From: Bacteroidota bacterium
Lineage (GTDB): Bacteria; Bacteroidota; Bacteroidia; Chitinophagales; Chitinophagaceae
Assembly (NCBI GenBank): GCA_023423405.1
Contig: JAFAFR010000074.1
Span: 1-19,762, forward strand
Direction of reading: 5' to 3'
Length of the DNA: 19,762 nt
The notes under the pieces were generated by a model. It was given only the letters and a program-made list of their open reading frames with translations. It searched no databases and was not told the DNA's origin. The translations under genes were made by a program, and so were the position numbers. Below, in pieces: positions 8,031-15,831 of the stretch. Position 1 is the first letter of the stretch. Each line of letters opens with the position of its first letter.

Positions 8031-8642
8031 TCAACATGCCCTGAGCGAGACGTTCAGAGCAACGGCCAGACGGTCGAGATCCGAATTGGCAAAGCTCCTT
8101 CCCCGGACGATCATCCGCGAATAGAGCGGGGAAAACAGCAGATCAATCGCCAGTTCCCTGTCAAGGCCAGGCTTCAGTTCGCCACGGGCGATCGCCCGTT
8201 CAAGCAGGCGATGCACGAACTGCCTTCGCGATGTGGCGATGCCGTCCAGTATCTCGGACAGTTCGGTGGATCTTAACCGTTCCGCGACCAGATCAGGAAT
8301 GATCCGCCGCACTAGCCGATGCTGCAAGACCGTGCGTGTGGACCGAAGGTATGTGCGAATGTCTTTCTGCAAGGATCCTTGGTCGGTTGCCCCCAACCGC
8401 ATCACCTCGACGCTGCGGATAGCCTCACAGGCGAACTCCAGCTTGGAGGGCCAGCGTCTGTAGATGGCTGCCTTGCCGGCACCGGCCCGATCGGCCACAC
8501 GCTCCAGGCTGATCGCAGCATAGCCCGTCTCCGCCCATTCCTCGAACAATGCCCTGAAAAGCGCCTTTGTCAGCTCAGGGCGAATAACCGCTGCTCCACT
8601 TGGTTTGCGATGGGCCTTTTGGTCGATACTCTTGCGTTCCAT
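8031..8642 (-). CDS. TetR-family transcriptional repressor
   Basis: A 203-residue protein with an N-terminal TetR helix-turn-helix at about residues 22-68 (FEEWAETGYAAISLERVADRAG then KAAIYRRWPSKLEF). An all-helical ligand-binding domain follows, with a TetR C-terminal region containing LDRELAIDLLFSPLYSRMIV. These proteins usually repress their own gene and a neighbour until a small molecule binds. AAGGAA (8651-8656 on the complementary strand) lies 7 bases before the start. The gene is divergent from the full AraC regulator at 8837 and convergent with the S9 peptidase gene. Inverted repeats in the divergent spacer are candidate operators. Confidence 0.93.
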   Translation of the reverse strand: MERKSIDQKAHRKPSGAAVIRPELTKALFRALFEEWAETGYAAISLERVADRAGAGKAAIYRRWPSKLEFACEAIRSVEVMRLGATDQGSLQKDIRTYLRSTRTVLQHRLVRRIIPDLVAERLRSTELSEILDGIATSRRQFVHRLLERAIARGELKPGLDRELAIDLLFSPLYSRMIVRGRSFANSDLDRLAVALNVSLRAC

Positions 8643-8648
8643 CCACTC

Positions 8649-8679
8649 GTTCCTTATGGTAAACGGAACGGTAGCGTTT
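8649..8679. promoter_or_regulatory. Candidate TetR operator (two overlapping inverted repeats)
   Basis: AAACG at 8661-8665 is repeated inverted as CGTTT at 8675-8679 (9-base spacer), and GTTCC at 8649-8653 as GGAAC at 8665-8669 (11-base spacer). The repeats lie 6-37 bases before the TetR start codon and cover its ribosome site, where an autorepressor would act. No binding data; short arms. Confidence 0.4.
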
Positions 8680-8836
8680 CATCCTGTCTGCGTGAAGCGT
8701 CTGGTTGAGCGAGGACAGGTTTTTCACACCAACTCTTTTGCACATGGGAAAGCCCGCCGGACCGTTCTTTTGCATGACCACAGGGAATGGCTGAGCCCGA
8801 TGGGGCGACAACCGACAGCCCACGGAGGACACAGCA

Positions 8837-9751
8837 ATGACAATGCATGCCTATCCGTCATTCGCCCAATGGCACCGCACCGGCCAGCACGCATCCTACC
8901 TGCGGACTATGAAAACTCCGGGAGGGGTTCTTGATCTTCTCGAGGTAGCGAGGCCGGCGGGGGATATGTCCCGCCCTGCCACGCCGGATATCGTGCTGAT
9001 TCAGGACCTGCTTGGTGGCGGTCGCGTCCATGGCGATCTTGGCGGGGGCCGATTTGATGTGAAAAGCAACAAAGGCACCTTCACACTCGCTGCGCCGGAC
9101 TTCGCCGCTACGGTCGTAAACGAGGCGAGCCATCAGCTCCGCTGTCTGGCCTTCCCGGTGGCAGAATGGCAGTCCGCGCTTGACGAAGCGGCTGACGGCC
9201 AGTTTTCACTGGACAGTTTGCTTATCTATGGCCGTGTCTTCGACACCCCGACCATCAGGCTGGCGCTAAGAAGCCTGTGGGCGCTGTGTGATGAAGAGGG
9301 CGCGCCGTCGCGCCTGCTGGCGCGCGCCGCAGGCTGTGAGATTTTGTCTGAGCTGTGCCGTTTGGGCGGGGCTCCGCTGATTTCGTCCAAAGGGGGCCTG
9401 GCCTCTTGGGCCGAACGACGCTGCATTGAGCTAATGCGGGCGCGTCTTTGTGAAGACATCAGCCTCGACGAACTGGCGACCGAGGCGCGGCTGTCGCCAT
9501 TCCACTTTACCCGCATGTTCAAGCAGAGCACCGGCGTGCCCCCGCGCGTCTATCTGACGCGGCTGCGGATGGAAAAAGCCTGCGAATTGTTGGAACGGAC
9601 CGACCAAACGGTGACCGAGATCGCCCAAGAGGTCGGCTATTCGTCCAATCAGGTTCTGGCCAGGGTTTTCCTAAAGTATCGGCGGATGAGCCCGACCGAC
9701 TATCGCCGGGCCGTGCGCGACCCGACGCGCGAAACCCGCGACCAGCCGTAA
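8837..9751 (+). CDS. AraC-family transcriptional regulator (full length)
   Basis: A 304-residue regulator. Residues 1-185 form an effector/cupin-like N-terminal domain with no clear ligand motif. Residues about 194-300 are the AraC/XylS double helix-turn-helix, with EDISLDELA, TRMFKQSTGVPP and VTEIAQEVGYSSNQVLARVF. GGAGG at 8824-8828 is 8 bases before ATG 8837. Its DNA-binding domain matches the fragment at 1-321 at 70 of 87 residues, so both may recognise similar sites. It is divergent from the TetR gene and convergent with the Rid/amidotransferase operon. Which genes it controls cannot be read from sequence. Confidence 0.94.
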   Translation: MTMHAYPSFAQWHRTGQHASYLRTMKTPGGVLDLLEVARPAGDMSRPATPDIVLIQDLLGGGRVHGDLGGGRFDVKSNKGTFTLAAPDFAATVVNEASHQLRCLAFPVAEWQSALDEAADGQFSLDSLLIYGRVFDTPTIRLALRSLWALCDEEGAPSRLLARAAGCEILSELCRLGGAPLISSKGGLASWAERRCIELMRARLCEDISLDELATEARLSPFHFTRMFKQSTGVPPRVYLTRLRMEKACELLERTDQTVTEIAQEVGYSSNQVLARVFLKYRRMSPTDYRRAVRDPTRETRDQP

Positions 9752-9784
9752 TCGACAGCGCCAACTGCGTTGATTCATTGGTGC

Positions 9785-9800
9785 GCGACATTCCTGTCGC
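9785..9800. terminator. Hairpin between convergent genes, possible bidirectional terminator
   Basis: GCGACA and TGTCGC form a perfect 6-bp stem with a TTCC loop, in the 76-base spacer between the stops of the AraC gene and the Rid gene. No T-run follows on either strand, so intrinsic termination would be weak. Confidence 0.3.
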
Positions 9801-9827
9801 CACTGGACGAAGGAACCGAGATTCCGA

Positions 9828-10226
9828 TCAGCCCGCCACGGGAATTCGTGCGATGACCTTGATCTCAAAATGAAAACCGCTCAGCCATGTCACGCCGACC
9901 GCCGTCCAGTTGGGATAGTCTGGGCCGGGAAAGAACGCGTCCTTTACGGCCAGCGCCAGCCCCACATGCTGTTCAGGATCAACATGGAATGACGTGACAT
10001 CGACCACGTCGCGGAATGTGCAGCCCGCCGCCGCAAGAACCGCGCCCAGATTGTCAAAGGCCAGCCGGATCTGCGCCTCGATATCGGGTTCGGGGCTGCC
10101 ATCGACGCGGCTGCCGACCTGTCCGGAAACGAACAGAAGATCGCCCGACCTGATCGCGGCCGAATAGCGGTTGGTTTTGTAAAGGTCCTGACGTCCTTCG
10201 GGAAAAACCGGGATTGGTCCTGTCAT
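9828..10226 (-). CDS. Rid (YjgF/YER057c/UK114) family protein without the deaminase arginine
   Basis: A 132-residue single-domain Rid protein with the family patterns GDLLFVSGQVG, the helix AFDNLGAVLAAAGCTFRDVVDVTSFHVD and the C-terminal strand FEIKVIARIP. RidA proper hydrolyses reactive enamine/imine intermediates using an Arg (R105 in E. coli, in PARS); here the aligned motif is YPNWTAV, with W107 in that place. The nearby Glu (EIEAIA) is replaced by K123 (EIKVIA). It therefore belongs to another Rid subgroup and need not be an imine deaminase. An AAGGAA site precedes ATG 10226. It is the third gene of an operon with the amidotransferase and homoserine dehydrogenase-type genes. Confidence 0.92.
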   Translation of the reverse strand: MTGPIPVFPEGRQDLYKTNRYSAAIRSGDLLFVSGQVGSRVDGSPEPDIEAQIRLAFDNLGAVLAAAGCTFRDVVDVTSFHVDPEQHVGLALAVKDAFFPGPDYPNWTAVGVTWLSGFHFEIKVIARIPVAG

Positions 10227-10279
10227 GATATGGGTTTCCTTTGTTGTGGATGATCGGGTTCCGCGTTTGAAGACCCACT

Positions 10280-10984
10280 TCAGTCTTCAAGCCCTGCCAG
10301 CCAGCGGGTCAGAAGCGCGGTCCCTGCATTTTCCAAGGCGGAGGTATAGCGCGCCGCATCCTCGCGCAACCTCACAGGATTGATGCCCGTAGTCGAAAGC
10401 TCGCTCGCATGGCCGATCAGCCAATATTCGAACCTGGCCCACAGGACTTCGGGATGAAATTGCAGGCCAAGAATGTTTGGGCCGCGCGCGAAGGCCTGAT
10501 GCGCACAGGCTGGGCTAGAGGCAAGCAAAGTGGCCCCATCTGGCAGATCGAACATGTCGCCGTGCCAGTGCAGGACTGCGATGTTTTCAAGTGACACCAG
10601 CGGGTTCGGCGCTACGGTTCTGTGAATATGCAATTCGGACCAGCCGATCTCTTTCGTCTTCATCGCATGGACCCGCGCGCCAAGCGCCGCCGCTATCATC
10701 TGTGCCCCAAGGCAGATGCCGAGCGTGGGGCGATCCGCCGCTAGACGGGTCCGCAGCAGTTCAATCTCGCCGGTGACAAAGGGATATGTCGCGCCATCAT
10801 GGACGCTGATCGGGCCCCCCAGAACGACAAGAAGGTCCGCGCCAAGCGGATCCAGGGACGTTGGATCGCGGTCCGCCACATCGACATAGGCAACATCATA
10901 TCCGGCCTCGCGCAAAGGGGTGGCAAAGCTACCAAGATCTTCGAAGCCGACATGACGCAGGGCCAAGGCTTTGCGCGGGGCCAT
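10280..10984 (-). CDS. Class I glutamine amidotransferase-type protein (GATase1)
   Basis: A 234-residue protein with the class I amidotransferase fold and full Cys-His-Glu triad: C91 in LGICLGAQM, H177 and E179 in LQFHPEV. The oxyanion strand is VVLGGPISV. Stand-alone GATase1 proteins of this size include gamma-glutamyl hydrolases such as PuuD-like and GuaA-like proteins. The LGGPISVHD and GWSELHIH stretches fit the branch annotated as 'glutamine amidotransferase', with no synthetase domain. The start at 10984 has GAGGAG just upstream, overlapping the stop of the preceding gene, so translation is probably coupled. It is the middle gene of a three-gene operon; the acceptor or substrate is unknown. 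Confidence 0.93.
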   Translation of the reverse strand: MAPRKALALRHVGFEDLGSFATPLREAGYDVAYVDVADRDPTSLDPLGADLLVVLGGPISVHDGATYPFVTGEIELLRTRLAADRPTLGICLGAQMIAAALGARVHAMKTKEIGWSELHIHRTVAPNPLVSLENIAVLHWHGDMFDLPDGATLLASSPACAHQAFARGPNILGLQFHPEVLWARFEYWLIGHASELSTTGINPVRLREDAARYTSALENAGTALLTRWLAGLED

Positions 10985-10992
10985 CGGATGTT

Positions 10993-10998
10993 CTCCTC
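10993..10998 (-). promoter_or_regulatory. Ribosome binding site overlapping the upstream stop codon
   Basis: On the - strand GAGGAG lies at 10998-10993 and shares its first two bases with the TGA (10999-10997) that ends the homoserine dehydrogenase-type gene, 8 bases before the amidotransferase ATG. This layout favours translational coupling of the two genes. Confidence 0.6.
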
Positions 10999-12004
10999 AA
11001 ACAGAATGGATCGCCCGGGCGATCAGAATATGCTCCAGGTCCTTCAGCGCAGCGGCGGCTGTGGCCAAGGGCTCGGTCCCCGACCCGATGGCGATGGTGT
11101 CGCCCATCGCATCTGTAGTGATGCGGATCGCCTTGTTCTTACCGGACACATGCGCCAGCGGGTCAGTCAGAGGATAGGTCCGGATCCCGACACCAGCCTG
11201 CCAGCCTCCATCCATCCGGACAAGGCTGCCAACCAGCTTGGGGACCATCCTCGCCTCGCGCCACCCTTCGACGCGGCTTTGCGAGATCGACTGGATGCCC
11301 TCGACCAACAGGTCATCCATCACCAGCCCGGCATCGAGGCCGAAATTAGCAATGAGCAGCAGCTTGCTGGCAGTATCCCAGCCTTCGGTATCGTTGCGCG
11401 GATCGGCCTCGGCGAAACCGCCTGTCTGGGCTTCGCGCAGTGCTTCGTCAAAGCCGAGTCCCCGATTGATCATGGCATCCAGCAGATAATTTGTCGTCGC
11501 ATTCAGAATGCCCTCGACAGCCAGCACTTTGCACCCTTTCAGGCTATGCTCGATCAGGTCGAGCGTTGGCAGCGCCGCAGCCGCCGCACCGCTGAGTTTC
11601 AGCATTGCGCCCGAGGATTGCGTAAGCGCACGCAGGTCCAGACCGCTATGGACCAGCGCCCCTTTCGAAATAACGATACAGTCCCGGCCAGCCGAAAGCG
11701 CGGCCCAAAGGTAGGCAAGACCCGGCCCGCCCGTGCGGAAATCACTTGGGCCAGCCTCGATCAGAATATCCGCGCCACTCTTGACGATGAAATCCGGGCC
11801 GGTGAGGCCCGGCTCAAGCCGATTAAAACGCCCGGTATCCAGTCCGTCGGAGTCGAAAAGCCCGGATTGGGATCCGCAAACCGCGACGAGGCGACAGTCG
11901 ACACCGTAGACGCGCCGATACTGATCGCGACGTGCAAGCAGCAGAGAGGCCACCGCCCGCCCGACGCCCCCGAAACCGGCAATCGCGACCTTGATCAAAG
12001 TCAT
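10997..12004 (-). CDS. Homoserine dehydrogenase-type NAD(P) oxidoreductase, short form without ACT domain
   Basis: A 335-residue enzyme. The N-terminal Rossmann motif is G10-F-G12-G-V-G15, then ISKGALV with K114. The catalytic domain has GILNATTNYLL (165-175; GINGTTNY is usual) and the triad spacing of the family: E199, D210 and K214 in FAEADPRNDTEGWDTASKL. Classical homoserine dehydrogenase reduces aspartate semialdehyde in threonine and methionine synthesis. This copy lacks the C-terminal ACT domain and sits away from thrB/thrC, so it may act on a related beta-hydroxy amino acid or aldehyde. A GGAGAG site precedes ATG 12004; the open frame upstream to 12298 is not coding. It is the first gene of the operon with the amidotransferase and Rid genes. 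Confidence 0.92.
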   Translation of the reverse strand: MTLIKVAIAGFGGVGRAVASLLLARRDQYRRVYGVDCRLVAVCGSQSGLFDSDGLDTGRFNRLEPGLTGPDFIVKSGADILIEAGPSDFRTGGPGLAYLWAALSAGRDCIVISKGALVHSGLDLRALTQSSGAMLKLSGAAAAALPTLDLIEHSLKGCKVLAVEGILNATTNYLLDAMINRGLGFDEALREAQTGGFAEADPRNDTEGWDTASKLLLIANFGLDAGLVMDDLLVEGIQSISQSRVEGWREARMVPKLVGSLVRMDGGWQAGVGIRTYPLTDPLAHVSGKNKAIRITTDAMGDTIAIGSGTEPLATAAAALKDLEHILIARAIHSV

Positions 12005-12083
12005 GATGTCTCTCCTGTGGTTAGCGGGCATTGAACATGGCTTTCCGGCCATCCCCGGCGCACCGGGAAAAGCAAGAGTCAGC

Positions 12084-12407
12084 CTAGGCTCCGGTCCGCG
12101 CCGCGTCGATGATGACCTTCGCCACAACTTCGAAGAAGTCCGCCGACGTCGGCATCTGAGAGGCGAATAGAAATCTTGCATCTTCTGGCGACAGGTTGGG
12201 GGCGACATCGGTGAGGAACCCGATTTCGCTGATGGTGACATAGCCGTCATCGCTGACAAGGACCGATACCGGGTCACGCAGCGGCGGCGTTGTGGCATTC
12301 AGCGGGGCTATCGCCTCGTCGACCGTTGGCTGCAACACAACCGGCGACGACAACGCGATCTGCAGAACGAGGGCCAGTCCTGCAAAAGATATGTTTACAG
12401 AACACAT
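12084..12407 (-). CDS. Small exported protein of unknown function
   Basis: A 107-residue protein. The start at 12407 is chosen because AAGGA lies 5 bases before its ATG. It begins MCSVNISFAGLALVLQIALSS, a hydrophobic stretch that reads as a signal peptide, so the protein is probably periplasmic. The mature part is acidic and has DEAIAPLNATTPPLRDPVSVLVSDDG, then a helical tail FFEVVAKVIIDAARTGA. No family is recognised and no cysteine follows the signal sequence in lipobox form. It is downstream of the alpha/beta hydrolase (-), 112 bases away, and upstream of the homoserine dehydrogenase operon (-). A longer frame to 12482 exists but has no ribosome site. Confidence 0.65.
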   Translation of the reverse strand: MCSVNISFAGLALVLQIALSSPVVLQPTVDEAIAPLNATTPPLRDPVSVLVSDDGYVTISEIGFLTDVAPNLSPEDARFLFASQMPTSADFFEVVAKVIIDAARTGA

Positions 12408-12508
12408 TTTCGTCCTTACTGAAAATAGGCTGGATGGGTGCAACATGCAACATGGTGGCGGGCGTGTGGCGACGTGCCTCATAATCCCACCACCACCGTC
12501 TTGTACGG

Positions 12509-12525
12509 AAAAAAGCCCGTCAGGC
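12509..12525 (-). terminator. Possible intrinsic terminator of the alpha/beta hydrolase gene
   Basis: On the - strand the stop TGA sits in a short GCC/GGC hairpin immediately followed by six T residues (A-run at 12509-12514 on +). The stem is only about 3 bp, so the call is tentative. Confidence 0.3.
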
Positions 12526-13350
12526 GCGGATGAAAGCCAGCATGTCCGGGTTCAGGACCTCGGGATGCGTGGCAAATAGGCCGTGGGAAAGCCCCGGATA
12601 GGTCTTCAGGGTGCCGTCACGGACAAGCTTGATCGCCTTCTCGGCCGAGTTCGCAATCGGCACGATCTGATCGTCCTCGCCGTGGAGGATCAGCACCGGA
12701 ACGGTCAGAGCCTTAAGGTCCTCGGTGAAGTCGGTCTCGGAAAACACGGCCACGCAGTCGTAATGCGCCTTTGCACCGCCTGCCATGCCCTGACGCCACC
12801 AACTGTCGATCAGGCCCTGGCTGACCGACGCGCCTTCGCGGTTGAAGCCGTAGAACGGCCCGCTGGGCAAATCACGGTAAAACTGCGACCGGCCAGAGGC
12901 AACGCCTGCGCGGATTCCGTCGAAAACTTCCATCGGAACACCGTCCGGGTTTGCCTCCGACGCTACCATCACTGGGGGAATCGCCGCGATCAGAATTATC
13001 TTTGCCACTCGTCCGCGCGCAGCTCTTGCGGCATAGCGTGTGACTTCGCCACCACCAGTGGAATGGCCGATATGAACAGCGTCGCGCAGATTCAGCGCGT
13101 CGGTTATCTCCGCAACATCCGCGGCATAGGTGTCCATGTCATTGCCGGTATCGGTCTGATCGGATCGCCCATGCCCGCGCCGATCATGGGCGATCACGCG
13201 GAAGCCCTGGGCAAGAAAGAACAACATCTGATTGTCCCAGTCGTCAGCGCTAAGCGGCCAACCATGGTGGAACATGACCGGCTGTGCGTCTTTGGGTCCC
13301 CAGTCTTTGTAAAACAGGTTGGTGCCGTCGGATGTGGTGATAGTCGCCAT
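12520..13350 (-). CDS. Alpha/beta hydrolase, non-heme chloroperoxidase / esterase type
   Basis: A 276-residue protein that matches the cofactor-free haloperoxidase (chloroperoxidase-like) esterases in length and motifs. It has FHHGWPLSADDWD at the oxyanion site, HDRRGHGRS, the nucleophile S97 in GHSTGGGE, the acid D227 in HGEDDQIVP and H256 in GLSHGLFATH. In vivo such proteins act as esterases or lactonases; perhydrolase activity is a side reaction. It has no signal peptide. AAGGAA precedes ATG 13350. The gene is read away from a 698-base gene-free stretch, and the secreted-protein gene lies downstream on the same strand. Confidence 0.94.
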   Translation of the reverse strand: MATITTSDGTNLFYKDWGPKDAQPVMFHHGWPLSADDWDNQMLFFLAQGFRVIAHDRRGHGRSDQTDTGNDMDTYAADVAEITDALNLRDAVHIGHSTGGGEVTRYAARAARGRVAKIILIAAIPPVMVASEANPDGVPMEVFDGIRAGVASGRSQFYRDLPSGPFYGFNREGASVSQGLIDSWWRQGMAGGAKAHYDCVAVFSETDFTEDLKALTVPVLILHGEDDQIVPIANSAEKAIKLVRDGTLKTYPGLSHGLFATHPEVLNPDMLAFIRA

Positions 13351-14048
13351 TGCAAAGTTCCTTCAGGGTTGGCCTCTGTAGGTATCAGAACAGTGCGGCG
13401 CGATCTGTCATCCGGCGCGGCCTTCTGCCACGAGAAACAGATGTGCCGTCTCGCATAACAATCTTGGCGATCAGGCGCGTATCCCGCGTCGCCAAAGCTG
13501 CGCAGTATGTGCCGATCTTGCGGGTTTACCGCCCATCCCGGGTCAGAAGGGTCCCAACAGACCAAGAAGTGATGGCTAGAAACACGAACGCCCTGGCGAT
13601 CCGCAAAGGCATTCCGGATGTTCCTGCTTAACGGATCAAAACGCCCGAAATTACCACCATGCTTTGCAGTTTAACTGCATCTTATCGGCCGTTTAGACAA
13701 CAAATGTTCGCTCGCTTGGCTGCCCCTCCCTATCAGTGGTCTGCACTCGGCAGGAGGTATGCACTCGCCCCTGTCATATCTTCACTTTGCATTCTTCTGA
13801 TCGTTCAGTCGGAGAACACCACAAAGGCGGCGATCAACAGGCAGGCCGTTACAACGGAAGGCACGATCGGTCAGTTTTCATTGTAGTCGTCAGCAAGAAC
13901 GGTATCGTCGCCGCAATATCTGCAACGCAGATGCTGAAGCGTATCTCTAGCGTTCTGTTCCAAATGCCGTTTCGGGGAGCCGCGGACGGCGCTGACGTCA
14001 CACTTCTAATCATTGCTGGCTCAACGTTCAGGCCATGGGAGAGAAGAC
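13351..14048. other. Gene-free stretch of about 700 bases
   Basis: Short open frames occur on both strands but none has a ribosome site plus a recognisable family. On the - strand from 13863 down, a short frame VPSVVTACLLIAAFVVFSD then stop reads like the last transmembrane helix of a membrane protein, with a stop just before it; it may be a relic. The A/T content is somewhat higher here than in the flanking genes. It must hold the promoters of the alpha/beta hydrolase (-) and of the glutathione S-transferase (+), but I cannot place them with confidence. Confidence 0.5.
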
Positions 14049-14669
14049 ATGCCCACACTTTACTATGCGGTTGGAGCCTGTTCGCTGGCCCCCCATATCG
14101 TTCTCGAATGGATCGGAGAACCTTATGAGGCAGTCCGGGTCGAATATGGATCCAAGGAGCTTCTTGCAGTAAACCCTGCAGGCGCAGTGCCGACCTTTCG
14201 CGAGGACGATGGCTGGCTTTTGACGCAATGTGGCGCAATCCTCGATTATCTGGCTGACAAGCATCCCGAGGCGGGCCTTGACGGCGGTGACACCCTTCGC
14301 GCCAAGGCCGAAGCGCATCGCTGGTCTGCCTTCTTCACCTCCGATGTTCATGCCGCCTTCTGGCCAATCTTCATGCCGTTTCGCTATACGACAGACGACA
14401 GCAAGCTGGCGCGACAGGCGGTTATTGTTGCAGGACAGAATCTTGTTGCCAAGCAGTTAGCCGTTCTCGACCGCCACCTTGATGGCCGGGATTATATTCT
14501 TGAGCGGGGACGTTCGGTGATCGACGCCTATTCCTTCCCAATGATCCGTTGGGCCAAAAAGCTTCTGCCGAACGGTCTGACGAGCTATCCGAATGTACAG
14601 GCGCTGCATGACAGGGTTCACGCCGACCCGGCTGTGCAAAAGGTTCTCGCGCGCGAATCGGGCAATTGA
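14049..14669 (+). CDS. Glutathione S-transferase, bacterial beta class
   Basis: A 206-residue protein that begins MPTLYYAVGACSLAPHIVL, the beta-class signature with the catalytic cysteine C11. The thioredoxin-like domain continues with NPAGAVPTF (cis-Pro site) and TQCGAILDYLADKHP (glutathione gamma-glutamyl contact). The helical C-terminal domain runs from about residue 85 with ILERGRSVIDAYSF, containing the usual capping box. The reaction is conjugation or reduction with glutathione, in the cytoplasm. ATG 14049 follows GGGAGAG; the frame upstream to 14013 is not needed. It lies 188 bases upstream of the pirin gene on the same strand; both proteins are commonly associated with redox and electrophile stress. 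Confidence 0.95.
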   Translation: MPTLYYAVGACSLAPHIVLEWIGEPYEAVRVEYGSKELLAVNPAGAVPTFREDDGWLLTQCGAILDYLADKHPEAGLDGGDTLRAKAEAHRWSAFFTSDVHAAFWPIFMPFRYTTDDSKLARQAVIVAGQNLVAKQLAVLDRHLDGRDYILERGRSVIDAYSFPMIRWAKKLLPNGLTSYPNVQALHDRVHADPAVQKVLARESGN

Positions 14670-14857
14670 ACGAGGAGAGTTGCAAGGCTTTGGCAAGATA
14701 GTCTCTGAGCGCTGCTGAATCGGAATGCGCAAGATCTGCCCCACAGTTTGCTGAATTTCAGACTGCCTTGAGCCTCTGCTTAACAACGATTGATTTAGCT
14801 GGTCCCGCGCTTTGAAGGTCAAAGTCATGAGACCCTTAATCTGAAAGGACCAACACT

Positions 14858-15829
14858 GTGAGCTGGAACCCTTGCCCCGACCCGATCCCCGGAGACCGCA
14901 CAAGTACGGAAGCCATCGAGACCCTGATCATACCCCGCGCTGTCGATCTGGGCGAGATGGAAGTACGTCGCGCATTGCCGTCCAAGAAGCGCCAAATGGT
15001 CGGCCCATTCATCTTCTTCGACCAGATGGGACCGGCCGAATTCCTGACGAATGAGGGCATCGACGTCCGGCCTCACCCGCACATCAATCTTGCCACACTA
15101 ACCTATCTGTTCGAGGGCCAGATACATCACCGCGATTCTCTGGGCACCGATCTGGCGATCGAGCCAGGCGCGGTGAACTGGATGAAGGCCGGTAGGGGCA
15201 TTGTGCACTCCGAGCGTACAGCCCCGGAGAAACTTGCCACCGGCCAGCGCCTCTTCGGCATCCAGACTTGGATGGCTTTGCCCGAAAACGAAGAGGAATC
15301 CGATCCCGCTTTCATGCACCACAGCAAAACGGCCTTGCCGATTGTCGAGGCCGAAGGGCTAAAGGCGCGCCTTATCGCAGGATCCGCCTTCGGAGGCGCA
15401 TCACCGCTCAAGACGGCATCCGATACGCTGTATGCCGACGTGACACTGGCGCCCGGCGCTTGCGCGCCTATTGCAGCGAATACGGAGGAACGCGCGCTCT
15501 ATACCATCCAGGGGCAGATCGAAGTTGCAGGCGATACCTTCGGGCCGGGTCAGCTTCTGGTGCTGCGGCCAGGCGATGACATAGTAGTCAGGGCATTGCC
15601 GGTCAGGACTGGTGATCATGCGCGCTTCATGCTTTTCGGCGGCGCTCCGATGGACGGCCCGCGTTACATCTGGTGGAACTTCGTGTCCTCGCGCGCCGAA
15701 CGTATCGAACAAGCCAAAGAGGAATGGGCACGTGGCCGGTTCGAAACAGTACCTGGCGACGAAGAAGAGTTTATCCCCTTACCAAGCGACAAACGCAAGA
15801 TCATGCGTGCTGAGGGTGGGGCCCATTAG
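14858..15829 (+). CDS. Pirin-family bicupin protein
   Basis: A 323-residue protein starting at GTG 14858, with AAAGGA at 14845-14849 at 8 bases. The N-terminal cupin has the metal ligands H73 and H75 in RPHPHINLATLTYLFEG and H117 and E119 in RGIVHSE, the spacing of pirin iron sites. The C-terminal cupin has LYTIQGQIEVAG and GPGQLLVLRPGD and has lost the ligands, as usual. Some bacterial pirins are quercetin 2,3-dioxygenases and others are regulators; the function here is open. The gene is intact, but the stop is followed within two bases by the body of a decayed LysE gene, so its downstream neighbour has been damaged. Confidence 0.95.
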   Translation: MSWNPCPDPIPGDRTSTEAIETLIIPRAVDLGEMEVRRALPSKKRQMVGPFIFFDQMGPAEFLTNEGIDVRPHPHINLATLTYLFEGQIHHRDSLGTDLAIEPGAVNWMKAGRGIVHSERTAPEKLATGQRLFGIQTWMALPENEEESDPAFMHHSKTALPIVEAEGLKARLIAGSAFGGASPLKTASDTLYADVTLAPGACAPIAANTEERALYTIQGQIEVAGDTFGPGQLLVLRPGDDIVVRALPVRTGDHARFMLFGGAPMDGPRYIWWNFVSSRAERIEQAKEEWARGRFETVPGDEEEFIPLPSDKRKIMRAEGGAH

Positions 15830-15831
15830 GG

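Noticed and set aside
10799..12034. 411-residue open frame on the + strand
   Set aside because: Antisense to the homoserine dehydrogenase-type gene, which has catalytic residues with correct spacing.
12583..13458. 291-residue open frame on the + strand
   Set aside because: Antisense to the alpha/beta hydrolase with its complete triad; low-complexity mirror composition.
13350..13631. 93-residue open frame on the + strand in the spacer
   Set aside because: No ribosome site, Arg-rich composition typical of a shadow frame, no family pattern.
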